The translations under genes and the position numbers were made by a program. A stretch of DNA of 64,000 nucleotides from Acanthochlamys bracteata (taxonomy: Eukaryota > Streptophyta > Magnoliopsida > Pandanales > Velloziaceae): NCBI GenBank assembly GCA_019914995.1, contig CM034130.1:8990001-9054000 (forward strand). Direction: 5' to 3'. Below, piece after piece: positions 36,959-50,600 of this stretch (within the stretch, counting starts at the first letter, position 1; the number at the start of each line of letters is the position of its first letter). The notes beneath the pieces are model-generated. The model had not been told where the DNA came from, did no database searches, and saw only the letters and a list, made by a program, of their open reading frames with translations.

Positions 36959-37492
36959 CGGCGACGATCACGAACTTAGACGACTGAGATGGAGATGTTA
37001 ACTGAGGTGAGAATTTTGTTAAGTGCACCGAGTGGTGGTAGGATCAGTGGATGGGAATAGCACACGTTTCAAGGTTGAAGGTTGTCGTAGGTTTTTTATT
37101 GTGAAGTAATAATAATAGACCGGGCGTCTTACAATATCATGGTTTTGTAAAGTTTGACTTGGCATGTTTTGGAACATCTTCTTTTCACTTTGATTTTTAT
37201 ACACACTAGCTTGGTTACGTACTTCAATTCTTTATTATTGTTGTTTATTATTATTATGTTTTAAATTTCCCGTTCTTAATGTTCTCTGTGGGGGTGGAAG
37301 GCCGGCGGCGGGTGCGGGGAATTTGTTGCAAATGTGCTCAACTTCCAGTCGTATGCCAATCTACCTAGCCAAAATGACAAATCTTGACCATGGCGAGGTT
37401 TCCGGTACATGGCATAAACGCGGTTAGGTAGACGTGGAGGTCGAAGCGGCTGCGTTATCTTTCAAACGGCTCTACCTCCAAAATCATAAATT

Positions 37493-37771
37493 GCGTATTT
37501 TAAATTTTTGTAATTAAATTTTATAAAATTTAAAATAAAAATTTTTTTAAAATAAAATAAAAATAAAGTTTAATATTTATATTTTAATAATTTTTAAAAA
37601 TATATTAAAAATTAAAAAATATTTGCATTGAAAAATGTATAAATAAATAAATTGAAATTAAAATTTCGCATATAAAAATAAATTTTAAAATTTTTTATAT
37701 AATTAAAATATATAAATTTTTATAACTCAAAAATTAATTAAAAAATAAAATTATGAATATTTGAAACACGC
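37493..37771. mobile_element. MITE-like AT-rich inverted-repeat element
   Basis: About 279 bp run between GCGTATTTTAAATTTTTG on the left and GCGTGTTTCAAATATTC (reverse complement of the right end); both arms continue with similar sequence (GTAATT / CATAAT). The interior is nearly pure A/T. No clear target duplication is seen, so the class is uncertain. Confidence 0.5.
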
Positions 37772-40113
37772 ATAAAATATTTAACGTCTTTCAGAAAGTA
37801 TACTGATCTATGCGTTGTGCCAGATTTGCATTCAGCTTCGGAGCAGAGATGTAAATGAAGCAAATGCCCACTGCTAAAACCATTTTTTTCCATTTCTGAG
37901 CAGAGATGTAAATGATGCTTTGCTTTAATTTCAAGACTATTTCAAGTATTCTGCTGAGTGCATGTATTTACAGGGCATTTTTTCCTTCACAAAATTTTCA
38001 GTAGTTCTCTACCAAATAATCATTGAAGTGTTCTTCGATTAGTGCAGCATTAATCTCGCTTGTTCATCTTCTGAAAGTTAATGTTTAACACTTTTAACTC
38101 TGAACTCTCTACGAAGCCACGACAATGACAGAGCGAAGAAATTTGGAATTAGATATTTTGAGGCGTTTAAAATTATTTTTAAAATAAAACTTAAAAAATG
38201 GAAGATATTTTAATTTATTTTAAAACATAAATTTATGTTATAAAAAATAATAAAAATAAGTAATAAAAATTTTTTTTACATAAAATTTTTATATTTTTAA
38301 ATTTTAAAATTTCTAATATTTATAAAAAATTATATTAAAAATATAAATTAAAAAATTAAAAAAACTATATTTTTAGAAAGCTCGTCCAAACGCATCCTGA
38401 AAGAGTCTTGGGTTCCACATTCATAATGATGAATCTAGTCTGCTGCTAACAAAGAACAGGTCAAAGTCATGCTTCCATTTTATAACAAACGTATAAGAAA
38501 TGCTAATAAGAAACATTCCCTTAGGAGTCATTTTGGAATTGTCTAAAGAAACTTTATTTTAAGAAGCCACGTTTAGGAGAACTTTATTTAAAAACAAATT
38601 TATGTTTTTTATTCTAAAAATATTATATTTTTTCAAAAAAAAGTTGAAAAGATAGTTAATAATCACTGCAAAAAAAATTCTTGTACAAAATATAAAGAGT
38701 GTGTATTTTTTGCTCTAAACTGATTTTTAAGATGAGTTAGTTAAACATGAATTTTGAAAGTGAATTTAATTTTTATATTAACTTATCATTATGAATTTGA
38801 AAGAATAATCTTTAATTTTTAAATTATTTTTTTAAAAAAAATTGAGTTTAACTTTGTGCTTGATTTAATTTGAAAATGAATTGCATGCCAAATTTTTAGG
38901 AAAATATAATTAAGATCAAATCGGTTAACACGCCCAAAGCTTCCTACTACTACTTTTCTTTTGGAGTTATAGCATGCTACAAAGCACGTTGGCGTGTTCT
39001 TGCAAATGGTCTTCGCGTAAAAATGAAAAACAACATTACGCGCTAGAGAAATTTGGCATCTAGATAAATGCGACGCTAGAGAAAACAAAATACAATTTTT
39101 TAATTTAGAAAAAACATTCATCTCTAATTGTAGGAGACGTTTCAAAATATTTTTGAAAAGTATGTTTTGAAAAATTATTTCTATCATATTTTTTTAAAAA
39201 GTCTTTTTTTTATTTTAAAAAAATAATAAAATCTTACGGCACATAATTTTTTTATAATTTTAATTTTTTAAATAAATTTTTTTAAAAATATAAATTTAAA
39301 ATTTTAAAAATACTTTTCGGGATGAAATGCTAAACATGTTAGAATGATTGTCAATCACCCTCAACGTTATACAATTACATTTTTTTCACCCCTATATTTA
39401 TCTTTTTATTAAAATTAGTACTAATTACTTTCAGTTATACAGAATAATATAAAATTACTTTTATTATTTTATATTAAAAAAACGTAAATTTAAATTTAAC
39501 TTTACTAATTTTTATTCATAATAACATATGTCTAATAACTTATTTTTATTAAATTATATCTAATGCAGAAGTAAAGGGAGGTTATATTCTTATTTGATAA
39601 TGCAGTGTAGCCTAATCGTGCTTCTCAAGAAAAGATCCGGCCAATCCTTTCCACACTGGAATATCCCTCCGAACCAAAAGAATACGTAGCATTACTGCCT
39701 TTAACAAATATAATTTGTGAATATTTAAGAGTACTTCAAATAAAAAAATTTTAAGACATAAAATTGATTTAAATTTAAAAATAAAAATTTATTTGATTTT
39801 TATTTGAAAATAAAAATTATATATATAGTATGTATTTATAATTTTAAATATTATAAAAATTTACTGAAAATTAAAAAATAAAACTAAAAATTTTTAAACA
39901 GTTATAACCAGTGTTGGGCTTCTTTGTAATATCATCCAAAAGAAGGCCTATTTAAGTTTTTTATGTGATGTAAGAAAGAATAACGAAGGTGAGTAGGCAA
40001 CCATATCAAAAGTTCAGAAACTTTAATGACTGCAATGCCCCTCTAAGAACCTTCTTCAGTGACTTATTCTTTATTAATTTTAAACATCTAGGTAACTTAA
40101 TTCTACCTCTTCC

Positions 40114-40120
40114 TATAAAT
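40114..40120 (+). promoter_or_regulatory. Probable TATA box of the phosphate carrier gene
   Basis: TATAAAT lies 170 bp upstream of the ATG at 40284, preceded by a pyrimidine-rich stretch. A leader of about 130 nt would follow. Confidence 0.5.
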
Positions 40121-40283
40121 TGTCCAACAACTTCCGGTGTCGCCATCATTCAAACAACACAACAGATCGCAACCTTTTTCCGTTTTCTCTATTTCATTTG
40201 TCTTCTCAATTCTTTTCTTCTAAATACTAGCTTTCAGAACATTTTGCTTAACAGATTTGATTTCAATCAATCGATCTATAGCC

Positions 40284-42642
40284 ATGGATCTATCAGATAG
40301 CTGTCAGCATGCTCTCCTCCCGAGTTTTCTGTACACAGCTTCCTCGATGAAAGGCTTTGGAACCGACAGGATGATGGCGAGGAGCTTTAGCTTGCCGTCG
40401 GAGATTCCGGCGGCTCCAGCGAAACCGCCGGTGATGTTGGGGGCGCCGAGAGAGCGGGCGAAGAAGATTGAGATATACTCGCCGATGTTTTATGCGGCAT
40501 GCACTGCTGGTGGAATTCTCAGCTGTGGGCTGACGCATACGGCTGTTACCCCGCTTGATTTGGTCAAGTGTAACATGCAAGTCAGTAGATTGCTCGTGCT
40601 GTGTGATGTAAATATATATATATGTGTATGTGTGTACTCTAGCTTTGAATTTGAATTATTTTGCCATTTTTGTATTAAATAAGTTCCCGTTTATCTTTAC
40701 ACGAATTTTCCTTTAGATCAGTAGCTATGGCTCAATTAGACCTTTTCCTTTTTAGCTTTGTTCTGGTAATATGTTAACTGCTCTTTAGTTCAAATTTAAT
40801 TGTTAATGTTTGTGTTGTGTCGTGAGAGAGAATGAGAGACTATTGAAGTCCTGCCTTTTCTGCTAGGTTAGACGCGACACAGAAGATGCTCAACCATAAT
40901 CCAACTGTTATTTTCGTTTTGCTCTTAATATTAGTGTTTCTGTTGTTTTTCAGTTTTGAAATTAGGATACCACACGAGTGTTTTGAAAGTCTTTTGAGGT
41001 TTGTAGGTTTTTTAGAATGAACTTCTTGCGTGTGCTGATGTCAATACGAGGTCCTCACCTTACAGATTGATCCTGCAAAATACAAGACTGTTTCATCTGG
41101 TTTCGGGGTTTTGCTCAAGGAGCAAGGAGTCAAGGGCTTCTTCAGGGGCTGGGTGCCGACTTTGCTTGGTTATAGTGCTCAAGGGGCCTGCAAGTATGGA
41201 TTCTATGAGTTCTTCAAGAAATATTATTCAGATATTGTCGGGCCTGAGTACGCTGCCAAGTACAAGACCTTAATCTACCTCGCTGGCTCTGCTTCGGCTG
41301 AAGTTATCGCTGATGTGCCTCTTTGCCCAATGGAAGCTGTTAAAGTCCGGGTGCAGACACAGCCAGGATTTGCCAGGGGTTTGACTGATGGGTTCCCTAA
41401 GTTTGTCAAGTCTGAAGGCTATGGAGGGTAGGCTTCTTGTTTCGTTTCTTGGTATATATTTATATATTATATTTTGTTACGCTATTGTTGAAGACAGCTT
41501 TGCTTATCCGGACTCATTTCTCCACAACTTGTAGACTATACAAAGGACTTGTTCCGCTTTGGGGGCGTCAAATTCCATGTAAGAATATCATTCTTGTTTC
41601 GTGTTGAATTTGACATCCTATATTTTAGCATATGATATTGAGCAAGCAAGGGTTGTTCAGTCACCGTTGAATGAGTTTGGTGCAATTCAATTTCAAGAGA
41701 TTCTTTTTCTTCCCGCCCCCCTTGGGTTCTGTTTTTATCATTTGAATTTTGCAGTTTTGCCTAAAGAAATTTTGCTTGTTTAGATCTTTATCAGTGACAC
41801 TCGTTATTTGGTGTCCCAAAATCATCTACATGTTTATTTTAGAGTGCTACATGTAGATGTTTGAATTTCAAGAATCTTCATGTGGTAGATCAAATGTTGT
41901 TTCTGGTAACTATAGGAAGGAAAGGAGTTCTTTAATTTGTTGTTTCAATCTGCACTTGGGCATCAATCCAATTAGAACTTTCGCAGTGTATTCAAATAGT
42001 TTTATAAGCTTGTGAAACTCTATATCTCTACTTATGGTATTGTTGCAGATACGATGATGAAATTTACATCTTTTGAGACAATTGTGGAGCTGGTTTACAA
42101 GCATGCCATTTCCAGACCCAAAGATCAGTGCAGCGAAAGTCTCCAGCTTGGTGTTAGCGTTGCTGGTGGTTACATTGCTGGTGTTTTCTGTGCTGTTGTC
42201 TCTCACCCAGCTGACAACCTTGTCTCATACTTGAACAATGCTACAGGTGCTAGTGTTGGTGATGTAAGTTGTAGCTGACGATCTCGTCGCCATCTTTAAT
42301 CTAGTTCTAAACTTTTTAAACACTGAAACTAATAAATTCTAGTAATTTGATATTATTATTTGATCAGGCTGTCAAGAATCTTGGTCTCTGGGGTCTCTTT
42401 ACCCGTGGTCTTCCACTGCGTATTGTTATGATTGGTACTTTGACAGGTGCACAGTGGGGAATCTATGATGCTTTCAAAGTCTTTGTTGGACTGTGAGTAT
42501 TTTCCCTACTGCAAGTTCTCTTTGACAATGTGCTTCTGCAAGAATGTAACATATAATATTGTATCATTTACACAGGCCAACAACAGGAGGTGTTGCTCCT
42601 GCCACTGCTCCAGCTCCAGTACTTGCGAAGCTGACACTGTAA
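40284..42642 (+). CDS. MPT3: Mitochondrial phosphate carrier (MPT3/PHT3;1 type)
   Basis: Six exons: 40284-40580, 41066-41427, 41535-41578, 42049-42263, 42368-42492 and 42576-42642. They sum to 1110 nt, 369 residues, close to Arabidopsis MPT3. It is a mitochondrial carrier family protein of the inner membrane that imports phosphate (with H+ or against OH-) for ATP synthesis. The N-terminal ~65 residues are Ser/Arg/Pro-rich and presequence-like. Three carrier repeats follow with the signature motifs [22 protein letters not shown] and [12 protein letters not shown]. Other family stretches are [20 protein letters not shown] and [20 protein letters not shown]. The start is the ATG in GCCATGG, after an in-frame upstream ATG at 40257 that gives an unlikely extension. 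The gene lies in tandem with the SelK-like gene downstream. Confidence 0.95.
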
Positions 42643-43461
42643 AGAATGGAGTTTAGAGATCTTAGGAACTGAGATTCCTGACAATATTTTCCGCATTTCT
42701 TTTAGAATGTAATGCAATTATTTTGAATATAGGAAGGGTGGTTTTAGGGCCTCATCCTTCATACTATTGCTCCTTTAAGGGTGTGCATTCTTTTACCCAC
42801 AAAAATCACTTCTTTTCTACTTAAAAATTTATTTTTAATTTATTTTTTATTATACAAATATAAAAATTATTTATAATTTATTTTTTATATAAAAAAATAT
42901 TATTTTTAACAATTCATTTCTAAAAAATTTTTAAAAATTTACTTTCAAAATCATAAAAACACACTCTAAATAGTTTTGATTATCAAATTCATCTCTAATT
43001 CACTTTTTACTAAACTTGGTAATATAAAATTTAATTTATAAGATTTATTTTATACAAATTAAAATATATCCTAAAATAACTAAATATAAAAATACTTGGT
43101 ATTACTTATATATTATTTTTTTAAAATGTTTACTTTTAAAAATAAAATTTCTATTATATTTTATAAAATTTTTCAAAATTTAAAATCTGCAGTTACATAT
43201 AACCGTACAATTTGTATTTTATATACAAATTAAATTTATTGTTTAAAAATTTTTTAAAAGTTTTATTTGAAAATCACCTTAAATTATTTCTGCCAATCGT
43301 TAAGCACCACGTCAGAAAAGCTACGTCACAGGTTGTGGACCAAGTACGTGGTCTCTGTTCGAAGTCTCTCGAGAAGCTACCGCCTACCGGTACATAAACT
43401 GGTCGGTCCACGGCGAAGAGCGATCTCAGCGTTCCGCTTTCGAGTTCTCCTATCGATCTAA
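42643..43461. other. Spacer between the phosphate carrier and SelK-like genes
   Basis: This holds the 3' UTR of the carrier gene, a Tourist-like MITE at 42779-42966, an AT-rich block to about 43260 and a more GC-rich leader region before the SelK-like ATG. No additional gene was seen. Confidence 0.55.
42779..42966. mobile_element. Tourist-like MITE with TAA target duplication
   Basis: 188 bp are flanked by TAA on both sides (42776-42778 and 42967-42969). The ends are GGGTGTGCATTCTTTT and, in reverse complement, GAGTGTGTTTTTATG, so the first ten bases match at most positions. The interior is AT-rich and non-coding. It begins about 135 bp after the stop codon of the phosphate carrier and so may lie in or near its polyadenylation region. 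Confidence 0.65.
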
Positions 43462-46400
43462 ATGGCATACGTTGAGAATGGTATCGATCACTCTAAGTTA
43501 TTATTCATCGTTATGTGATTACTAGAAAATTTTCTGTCTAATTGGTTGCTTTGGGAAATTTTATGATCTTGTTTTCAGTTTTTTAATGTTAAATATCATC
43601 ACGATTAGCTATGGTTTTCTAGGGAGATTTAAAAAGTGCCTGCTCTTTAGATTTTCTCGTTTGGTGTGCTTGTATCCTCACAAACCTAGTTTAATTGTGC
43701 AATTTTTGGTGTTTATTATGCTACAATTAGTGATGCTTTATTCATTATTTTACTCTGACAAGGAGTTGCTGTGAATCTATAATACTGCTTGTTGCTGTAA
43801 TTGTTTGAGTTGTTTCAACTCTGATTTGAACTTAAATTTAATTATTCAGAGATGTGTTTCAGATTCGATCTTGTTATCGATTTGTTATGAAGCGTATTGA
43901 TAAAATCAAGATGGTGTTTGTTCCTTCAACTTTGTTGTGAAATCCGCTTTTGCTTGTGGATCTTGCCTAATGTTGATGTGATTTCCTCATTATTAGACAA
44001 GCTTGAAGCTCAATGTCTCTCAAGTTTTTCTTTCTTAAATTTTGTCTAGTTGTGCTTTTTAGCGTTTATGAAGACCCTGGTCACAATGCTAGGCATGTTG
44101 TTTTCCTTCTGAAATGCTTGTGTAGGCTCTACTGGTTGTTACAAGCTAACCCCAATTGTTACATAGGAGGAGTTATAATATAGTGGAAAGGGAAATAAAA
44201 AGCATGTTAAGTTAGTGTGCTTTGTACTTTTGATACCAATAAGTATGAGTGCTCAGTTTTGTAAAGAAGAACCAAAAGGAGAGTCTATACATACTCGTGG
44301 TTATACATTTCCCCATCATGTAATACTTCAACTTTGAAAACTCCTAGAAAAATGAAACAAATTTGTGGTTTGCTAAGAAGGCATGCTTTCCAAGTATCTT
44401 TTTGAGATGTTGAGCCAATCTCCTACAAACCTTTGTGTTTGTATACTACTTCGACTGTTGTGTGTATGCTTAAACCATCATAGTTTTCATAGTTTATGCT
44501 TGCACCAGTTAAATTACTGAAAATCGATGAGAAAGTTTTGAAAATAGAAAATCTTTTCTGCTATGATTTCTTCGAGCAGGGGTACCCATGTCAGATGCCA
44601 AAATCTGTAAGAGTGGTTTCCTCAACCCTTTTGTTATATCAGACACTTGTAATCCTTTTTTTTCTTATGTTGTGAAATGTTGGGAGGTAATTGTCAAGAA
44701 TCGCTTCTGTTATCTTGGTGGATACAAAATAGGGCAAAGGGTTATCTTTAATTCTGGTTTAAGTAGAGGAAGTTGAATCTGTAGGAAAGAAGAATGACCA
44801 TGAACTCTCCGATTGATATATGAGTTATATGTTTTACATTATATCTTCACGATAATACCTTCTTATTGAATTCCACTCCATTTGCCTTTTATTAAGATAC
44901 ACAATTCCATGCCTTTTAAGTCTCATGACAGCTAGGATACAGGACTACCTATAGGTGCAGGGATTCTGGACTATTCCTTCTAGGTGGTATGCAACTTGGG
45001 GCCTTAGGGACATTGTATTTATACAGGTGGTTTCTTGAGTTATACCTATGTTGTATAAGGATCTTCATGAAAAGCTAATCTGACCTATTATGTGGCATTA
45101 CGTAAGACAATAAGAAGTACTGCCAATTTAAAAGGTATAGTGTGGAAAGTGTAGGCACTAGATCAACCAAATGAGGTGCAAGATTGGTTTGAATTGGATG
45201 TGGCTTGCAGGTGATCCTGTAAGTTCTCTACGAAAAAGTGGATCCACTTTGACTAGTTGTGATAACCCTATGAGATTACAAGATTCTTGTCAACATTTTG
45301 TTTCCTTGCTTGAGCAATATTGTTTCTGGGTTGGGAACATTTTGTAATTTAGTACGAGATACATACTAATTAGCTAAGGTAATTCGGTGATAGAGTGGAA
45401 TCAGTTATTATCATTCTGGATGACAGTGGCACTTGTGACTTATGAGGATGCCAATTTCAGCAAGATCTTCCCAGTACAAAGGCACAGATGTTACACTTGA
45501 TGGTTCCAGTGTGTTGTGTACTTAGGTTGTTCATATTCTTTGCTTGATTTTGCAGTACAATAAGGTCTACTAGGTCTACGACATATTTCCAATGTTATTA
45601 TGATACTTATGGAAGTGCACAGCACAACTGTAATACGAGCTTAACTTAATATTTGTTATATTAAGAATTTTTGGCCAATGTCAAGCTGCTACTCTACTTT
45701 GATTGACCAATATATATTGTAAAGTTGTTCTCAATGAGCTTAACTGCAAACTCGCGGCAAGAATTTAGATCCTAAATAATGGTTTCTCTTTGGGTTTGTT
45801 TCAAATATCGAACTCTACTTTCTCCATTCAGATTTTGAGTTCGGCCACTTCACGTATTTCAATTATCACTTCGAATTTCACTTTCACTTAACTCCACTTT
45901 TATCAAATTTCAAACTTCACTTCATCTGTTTTAAATATCACTTCGGGCTCTGCTTTCACCGAACTTTACTTCTCGCCAAACTTTACTTTTACGAAATCTA
46001 GTTTTGCGAAACTTAGTTATGTGCATCTGAAACATGCCCTTATATGTGAATAATAACCTTATCATTGTTGATGACAAAGCTGACCTCAATAACTAACATC
46101 ACCATGCCCCGGTTATTCTCGAGTACCTTAACGCTGGCGTTTAGTTGTTGCAACTTTCTACATCCTTTATGTTGTAGAAAATATTTAAGGAGAGTTATAA
46201 CCTTTCTGGTTTTGTCTACTGCAGGTGTTGTGAAATCAAAGAGATCAGCTTGGAGGTTAAGTACTATTACTGATTTCTTTCTTGGGATCATCAACTTGAT
46301 TCGGGTGTTCTTCATAACAATGTTCTCGGTATGAGGAAATGGTTTTCCCTTTTTCCAATATCTGCCTGGTGTCACTGATGAGTGCAGAACTCAATTGCAT

Positions 46401-46751
46401 CATATTGTTGCATGCCTTAGTATTTTGTAATGATGAGCATAGTAACAGTTTCTTTATTCAACTGCCAGAGGGAGAAGACTAATGAATACAAGAAAGGATC
46501 AGGGTCGAGTAAGAAATGGGACGGTGGTCCAGGTGGGGGTCCTGGAGGTGGTTCGGGAAGAGGTCCTTATGGTGGTGGCTCTGGCCCCCGCGGTCCCCGC
46601 ACACTGGCTGATCTGCGATCAAATGACCACAGTGAGTTCTTAAATATAGCAGACTATTGCATCTTACAGTTTTCGTTTGCTGTTTCTGAATTCTGACTCC
46701 AAGCTTCGACATTTAGGTTCCCTTCCTGCATGTGGATCATGTTGCGGTTAG
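43462..46751 (+). CDS. Selenoprotein K-like glycine-rich ER membrane protein (Cys form)
   Basis: Four exons: 43462-43480, 46225-46328, 46469-46631 and 46717-46751. They sum to 321 nt, 106 residues. It begins MAYVENGVVKSKRSAWRLST, followed by one transmembrane helix (about residues 22-41, DFFLGIINLIRVFFITMF). The lumen- or cytosol-facing tail is Gly/Arg-rich (GGPGGGPGGGSGRGPYGG) and ends PACGSCCG. This layout matches the SelK/SelG family (Pfam SelK_SelG); animal SelK has selenocysteine near its C-terminus where this protein has cysteines. SelK acts in ER-associated degradation and redox or palmitoylation complexes in animals, while the plant role is little known. The first intron is 2.7 kb and carries a MITE (45792-46039). 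Confidence 0.88.
45792..46039. mobile_element. MITE in the first intron of the SelK-like gene
   Basis: About 248 bp run between GGGTTTGTTTCAAATATC at the left and GGGCATGTTTCAGATGCAC (reverse complement) at the right. The flanks are TTT and TTA. The interior is a CACTT/ACTTT/AACTT-rich low-complexity pattern that also occurs at about 18530-18720 and, more weakly, at 13643-13820, so these appear to be copies of one family. Confidence 0.6.
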
Positions 46752-47670
46752 ATGCTTAGCTCAAATTGCAGTCTTCAAGTGAAGGGTGAACTTGTTCTAC
46801 ACTCAATAAATGATTCTTGTTCTTAAGCCAGGTTGCTGTCATACCTGTATGTTACAATATGAAAATACAAATGTAATGTGCCGTAAGCTCTTGTTCTGTG
46901 ATATGTCATTCGCTAAAACTACGACAGGAAATTGCAAGGTTTATGGAACATACAGATAGTACAAGTGCTTTTTCAAGCGCTCAGTGAAATATATTGCCAA
47001 CAACAGGAATTATGAAGCTACTTGCTAATACGAACTATTTATCTACTATAGCAGCCTACATGCTTAGAGCACCAAGTTAAAGAGTACTGAATTCCAACCT
47101 GAATTCCAAACGATCTCTAAACAACGAACCTGTGATGGTTGTGTTTCTTGTCTTCTCAACACGTCCGAGTGCTAAATATGTTGCTTCAGCACTGAATGTG
47201 GATCGTATTCTTATAATAAAAAATGCTATCCTTCCTCAACATTTTTTAAACCATGAAATCATATCCAACTATGCGATTTCTATTCATGATCAAAAAATAA
47301 AATCATAGAACTCTAGTTAGAGTAAAATTTATGCGTGCGAAGGGCTAGTAGACGAGTGAAATTTCTTTGTTTTTCTTTGTGCTTGTTTGTTTGAACAAAA
47401 GAAAAAAAGGAATAAGTTCTTAGTTGTCTAACCCAACCACAAATCCAAGTTACACAGCACCAACCAGATCCTAACCCAAGTATTAACCAGCACCAGCAAA
47501 CAAGGCCGAAACCAATCCAACCAAGCCCTTGCCAATTTGGACAAATTAATCTTATTCTGCTCCGCGGTTCACACTCTGGTCTCTATCTCTCTCTATCTCT
47601 GTCGTTGTCTTTCTTCTCTCTCTCTCTCTTCTTCGTCGACAGGATCGAAGCTTCCCTCTGTTTCTCTTCA
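46752..47670. other. Spacer with SBP1-type promoter and CT-rich leader
   Basis: The left part is the SelK-like 3' UTR. Around 47580-47635 lies a long pyrimidine tract of CT/TCTC repeats just before the ATG at 47671, a Y-patch/CT-rich leader common in plant housekeeping genes. No TATA box or further gene was recognised. Confidence 0.55.
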
Positions 47671-50600
47671 ATGGATTCATTCCCTCATCATTACCAGCTC
47701 GATCCACACCAAACAATTCAATTCAGGTAAAATCAGTCAACAATTTCGTCGGTCGATTCAACAATTTATTAACTTTCTATCCCCAATTTCATCGAAATGG
47801 CTATCAGTTTTTCACTAAGTCGGCAAATTTACTTTGATTTTCCCCAGGAATTTTGTTCCAGTCGATGCGAACCAGCTAGCTGCGCCGATTTCACTCTTCG
47901 ATCCCCACCATAATCCATCCTGTAAAAACTGTCTCTCTCTTTGTCTCGATTTCACCCAATTTAATTGAGTTCAGTTCTTATTAATAATGGAAGATTTGCT
48001 GGTGGTCGGTATGTGATTTTGTCTGATAAGCTTTAATTATGATGTGTTAAAGTGATTGCTTTTCCTGTTCTTGCTGTTTCAAGTTTACGGATTTATTAAT
48101 GGTGAATCTTTTCGGTTTCTTCTGTGAGGGGAGTGATTTGTCTAGTTAATATGTGCTGTTGTAGAAAGCTGAGAACCTGATGGTTAATATTTTTTCTCTC
48201 TTTCTGTTCTTTTGTTTTAACTTCACTCTTGGTAGTTACAGTTTTGTCAGATGCTCCTTGGTAAGGTCGTCTTTGTCTGCTTCGCGATCTATAATGTTTT
48301 TATTGTGCTTATGGGAAGCTGTACAAGTGTATGGTTTTTTGGTTTTTCTTTTTCAGTTGTGAATTTACAGGTTTGTATAGTGATTCTCTTTGTGTACTAT
48401 TTAACTGACTGATTCTGTATTTTGGTTTGTCTCAAGTTGTAAATGTGATGGGGGTGGGGTTGGAGGAGGAGAGGATGAGGAAGCGGGCACAGGAGCCTGA
48501 GCAGCTGGAGGGGTCGTCACAGGTTACTTCAATTGATTTCCTGCAGGCTGCAACAGCAGCACCACAGCCTGTGGATGTGTCAACGGGCCTTGCTCTCTCT
48601 CTGCAGGACAGAAGTAGTGGCACAGGTGCCACTTCTGGGCCATTCTTGGGTGGACTGGCTATGCCAGCACAGGCATCATCCCTTCTGGTGGATGATGATA
48701 TTGAGCGGGAGATACGACGGCAAGATGCTGAAATGGACCGTTTCATCAAAATGGAGGTTAGATAATGTGCAGTTTTCTAGCTCCCTTGCTAGTTACTGCT
48801 ATCATAGTTCCTGGCTCAAAGACTGCATGTAGATGATCTTTGGCTGATCGAATTCCATAGTTCATCTAGGAATGGAAAGAGAAACTTCAAGCTTTTTACC
48901 CATTTCCAGAATAAGCAATAAAACTTCTCCATTGCTTTCATAGTAGATGATTTCTAAATCAAATAATTGGATAGAAGAAAAGCAATTCCAGTGAAAATGG
49001 TCTGACATTATCTCCTTTTGAGCTGTTTTACAACCTTCATGAGTAAAGGGCTTGTCATGTTAGGGAATTCCATCTGTCTGATGCATCTGTTAAAAAAACT
49101 TAAAAGCAGTGCACATGTGCACCTTTGGCACTTTGCCGACTTGACACTGGTTTTTACAAATGCTATATGTACTTTGCAATTTACATGTGTATAGTATACT
49201 TCAAACTGCATCCAGGTGTTACATCATGTTTCCCTAGTAAACTTCTTAGGATGAGATGAAAGCAAAATAACGTCAAGGTGCAGTGAGTTTTGCTGCCTTA
49301 ATAGATTCAAGTCGCTCCTATCAAAGAATCTTGCTTTGTTTCTATTAGTGGTTCAGTACTTAGTTCATCATTATAGTAAGTCTGTGCACTTTATCCAGTA
49401 GTCTGATCCTAGAAACACTTTTATGATGCATGAGATTGCCCGGATCAAGTAGCAGCTTTTTCATGGCAGCATGTTCTGCCCATAATCTACTGCTAGACTT
49501 ATTTATAGCTCTGCATCTGGTTTTCACACAAAGTCCGTAAGTCTAGTTATGACAGAAATGAAAGAGAACACATCAGCATGGTTCATATTGCATATTTAAG
49601 TGAATGCATTAGCGGCACCACTTGTGAGGATATGGAATGTTCAAGATTCCTCATGGGATTGAGCGTAGGGTGCATCTTGGTTAGAACTTGCACTTGTCGA
49701 CAGATTCCTTTAAGAACATTGAACATTTGGAGAAAGCACTTTTAACATATGGTTCATTGTCAAGGTAAATTTTAGGAACAATTACAAGCCACCTATCTAA
49801 AGGAACATCAGTTTAGTTAATATTAATGCAAAGTTAGATGAAATGGTTAGAATTGCATGGTAATGAGCAAACTTTTATCAATACTAATACCTACTAATTT
49901 GATATTTTGTTAACTATTGTTTCCTTTATATTGCTTGTTCAGTTGACTATAGCATTAACCACCTAAAATTGTTAGCTTATTCTATGGTTACATGAGGGTA
50001 TTTGTCATCTCTAAGCACTTTATTTAATCGACTATAGCATTTTCCCTTGTATTGTCTTGTTCACGAACATTTTGTGGTTTGGAAATAGTGGATACTATAA
50101 TGCCAATTATAAAGGACATTTGATAATTGCTTCAGAGTTCAGAGATTAGTGATATCTTTTAAGCTAGTAGGAGATTGATAATGCTCCATGTATCTGTTGA
50201 GTAGTTGTGTGTGCTTTCTTTAGTAAGGTTTCATAAAGATAATTTGCATGTGTACCATATCTTAATATTGCTCTGCTCTTAAGTTTCAAATTACTCAACT
50301 GATATTCTGTATCATATTTTGTTTAACAACTAGGATTCAAAAGTTACAATTTTTTAGTATAGGGGTTCCATAGAAGTCAAACACAAGTGATATGTTCTGG
50401 TTCATGCGTCGATATAGTTGACCTTGGCTTGGATGTTGTAACTAAACTTTTGATGTTTGCATGTTGAAAGTGCAAATTTTCCGAGTTTCTTAAACCTTTT
50501 GGAAGTAACTACTTGTTTCTTCTAGGAAATTCTTCATGGAAACAAACATAAAGAAACTTACACTTCGTGGCTTGTTCCATTTCAGATGTAGAGTGTTCTG

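Larger units (their letters stand above)
36959..40283. other. Intergenic region rich in AT blocks and MITE relics
   Basis: About 3.3 kb without a recognised gene. It holds the MITE at 37493-37771, an AT block at 38160-38395 whose ends (GAGGCGTTTAA and, in reverse complement, GGATGCGTTTGG) look like decayed inverted repeats, another such block at about 38697-38935, AT-rich runs at 39180-39310 and 39720-39900, and the promoter of the phosphate carrier gene. Confidence 0.5.

Noticed and set aside
40257-40283. Upstream in-frame ATG extending the phosphate carrier by nine residues
   Set aside because: The downstream ATG in GCCATGG has the better context and matches family N-termini (MDLSD type).
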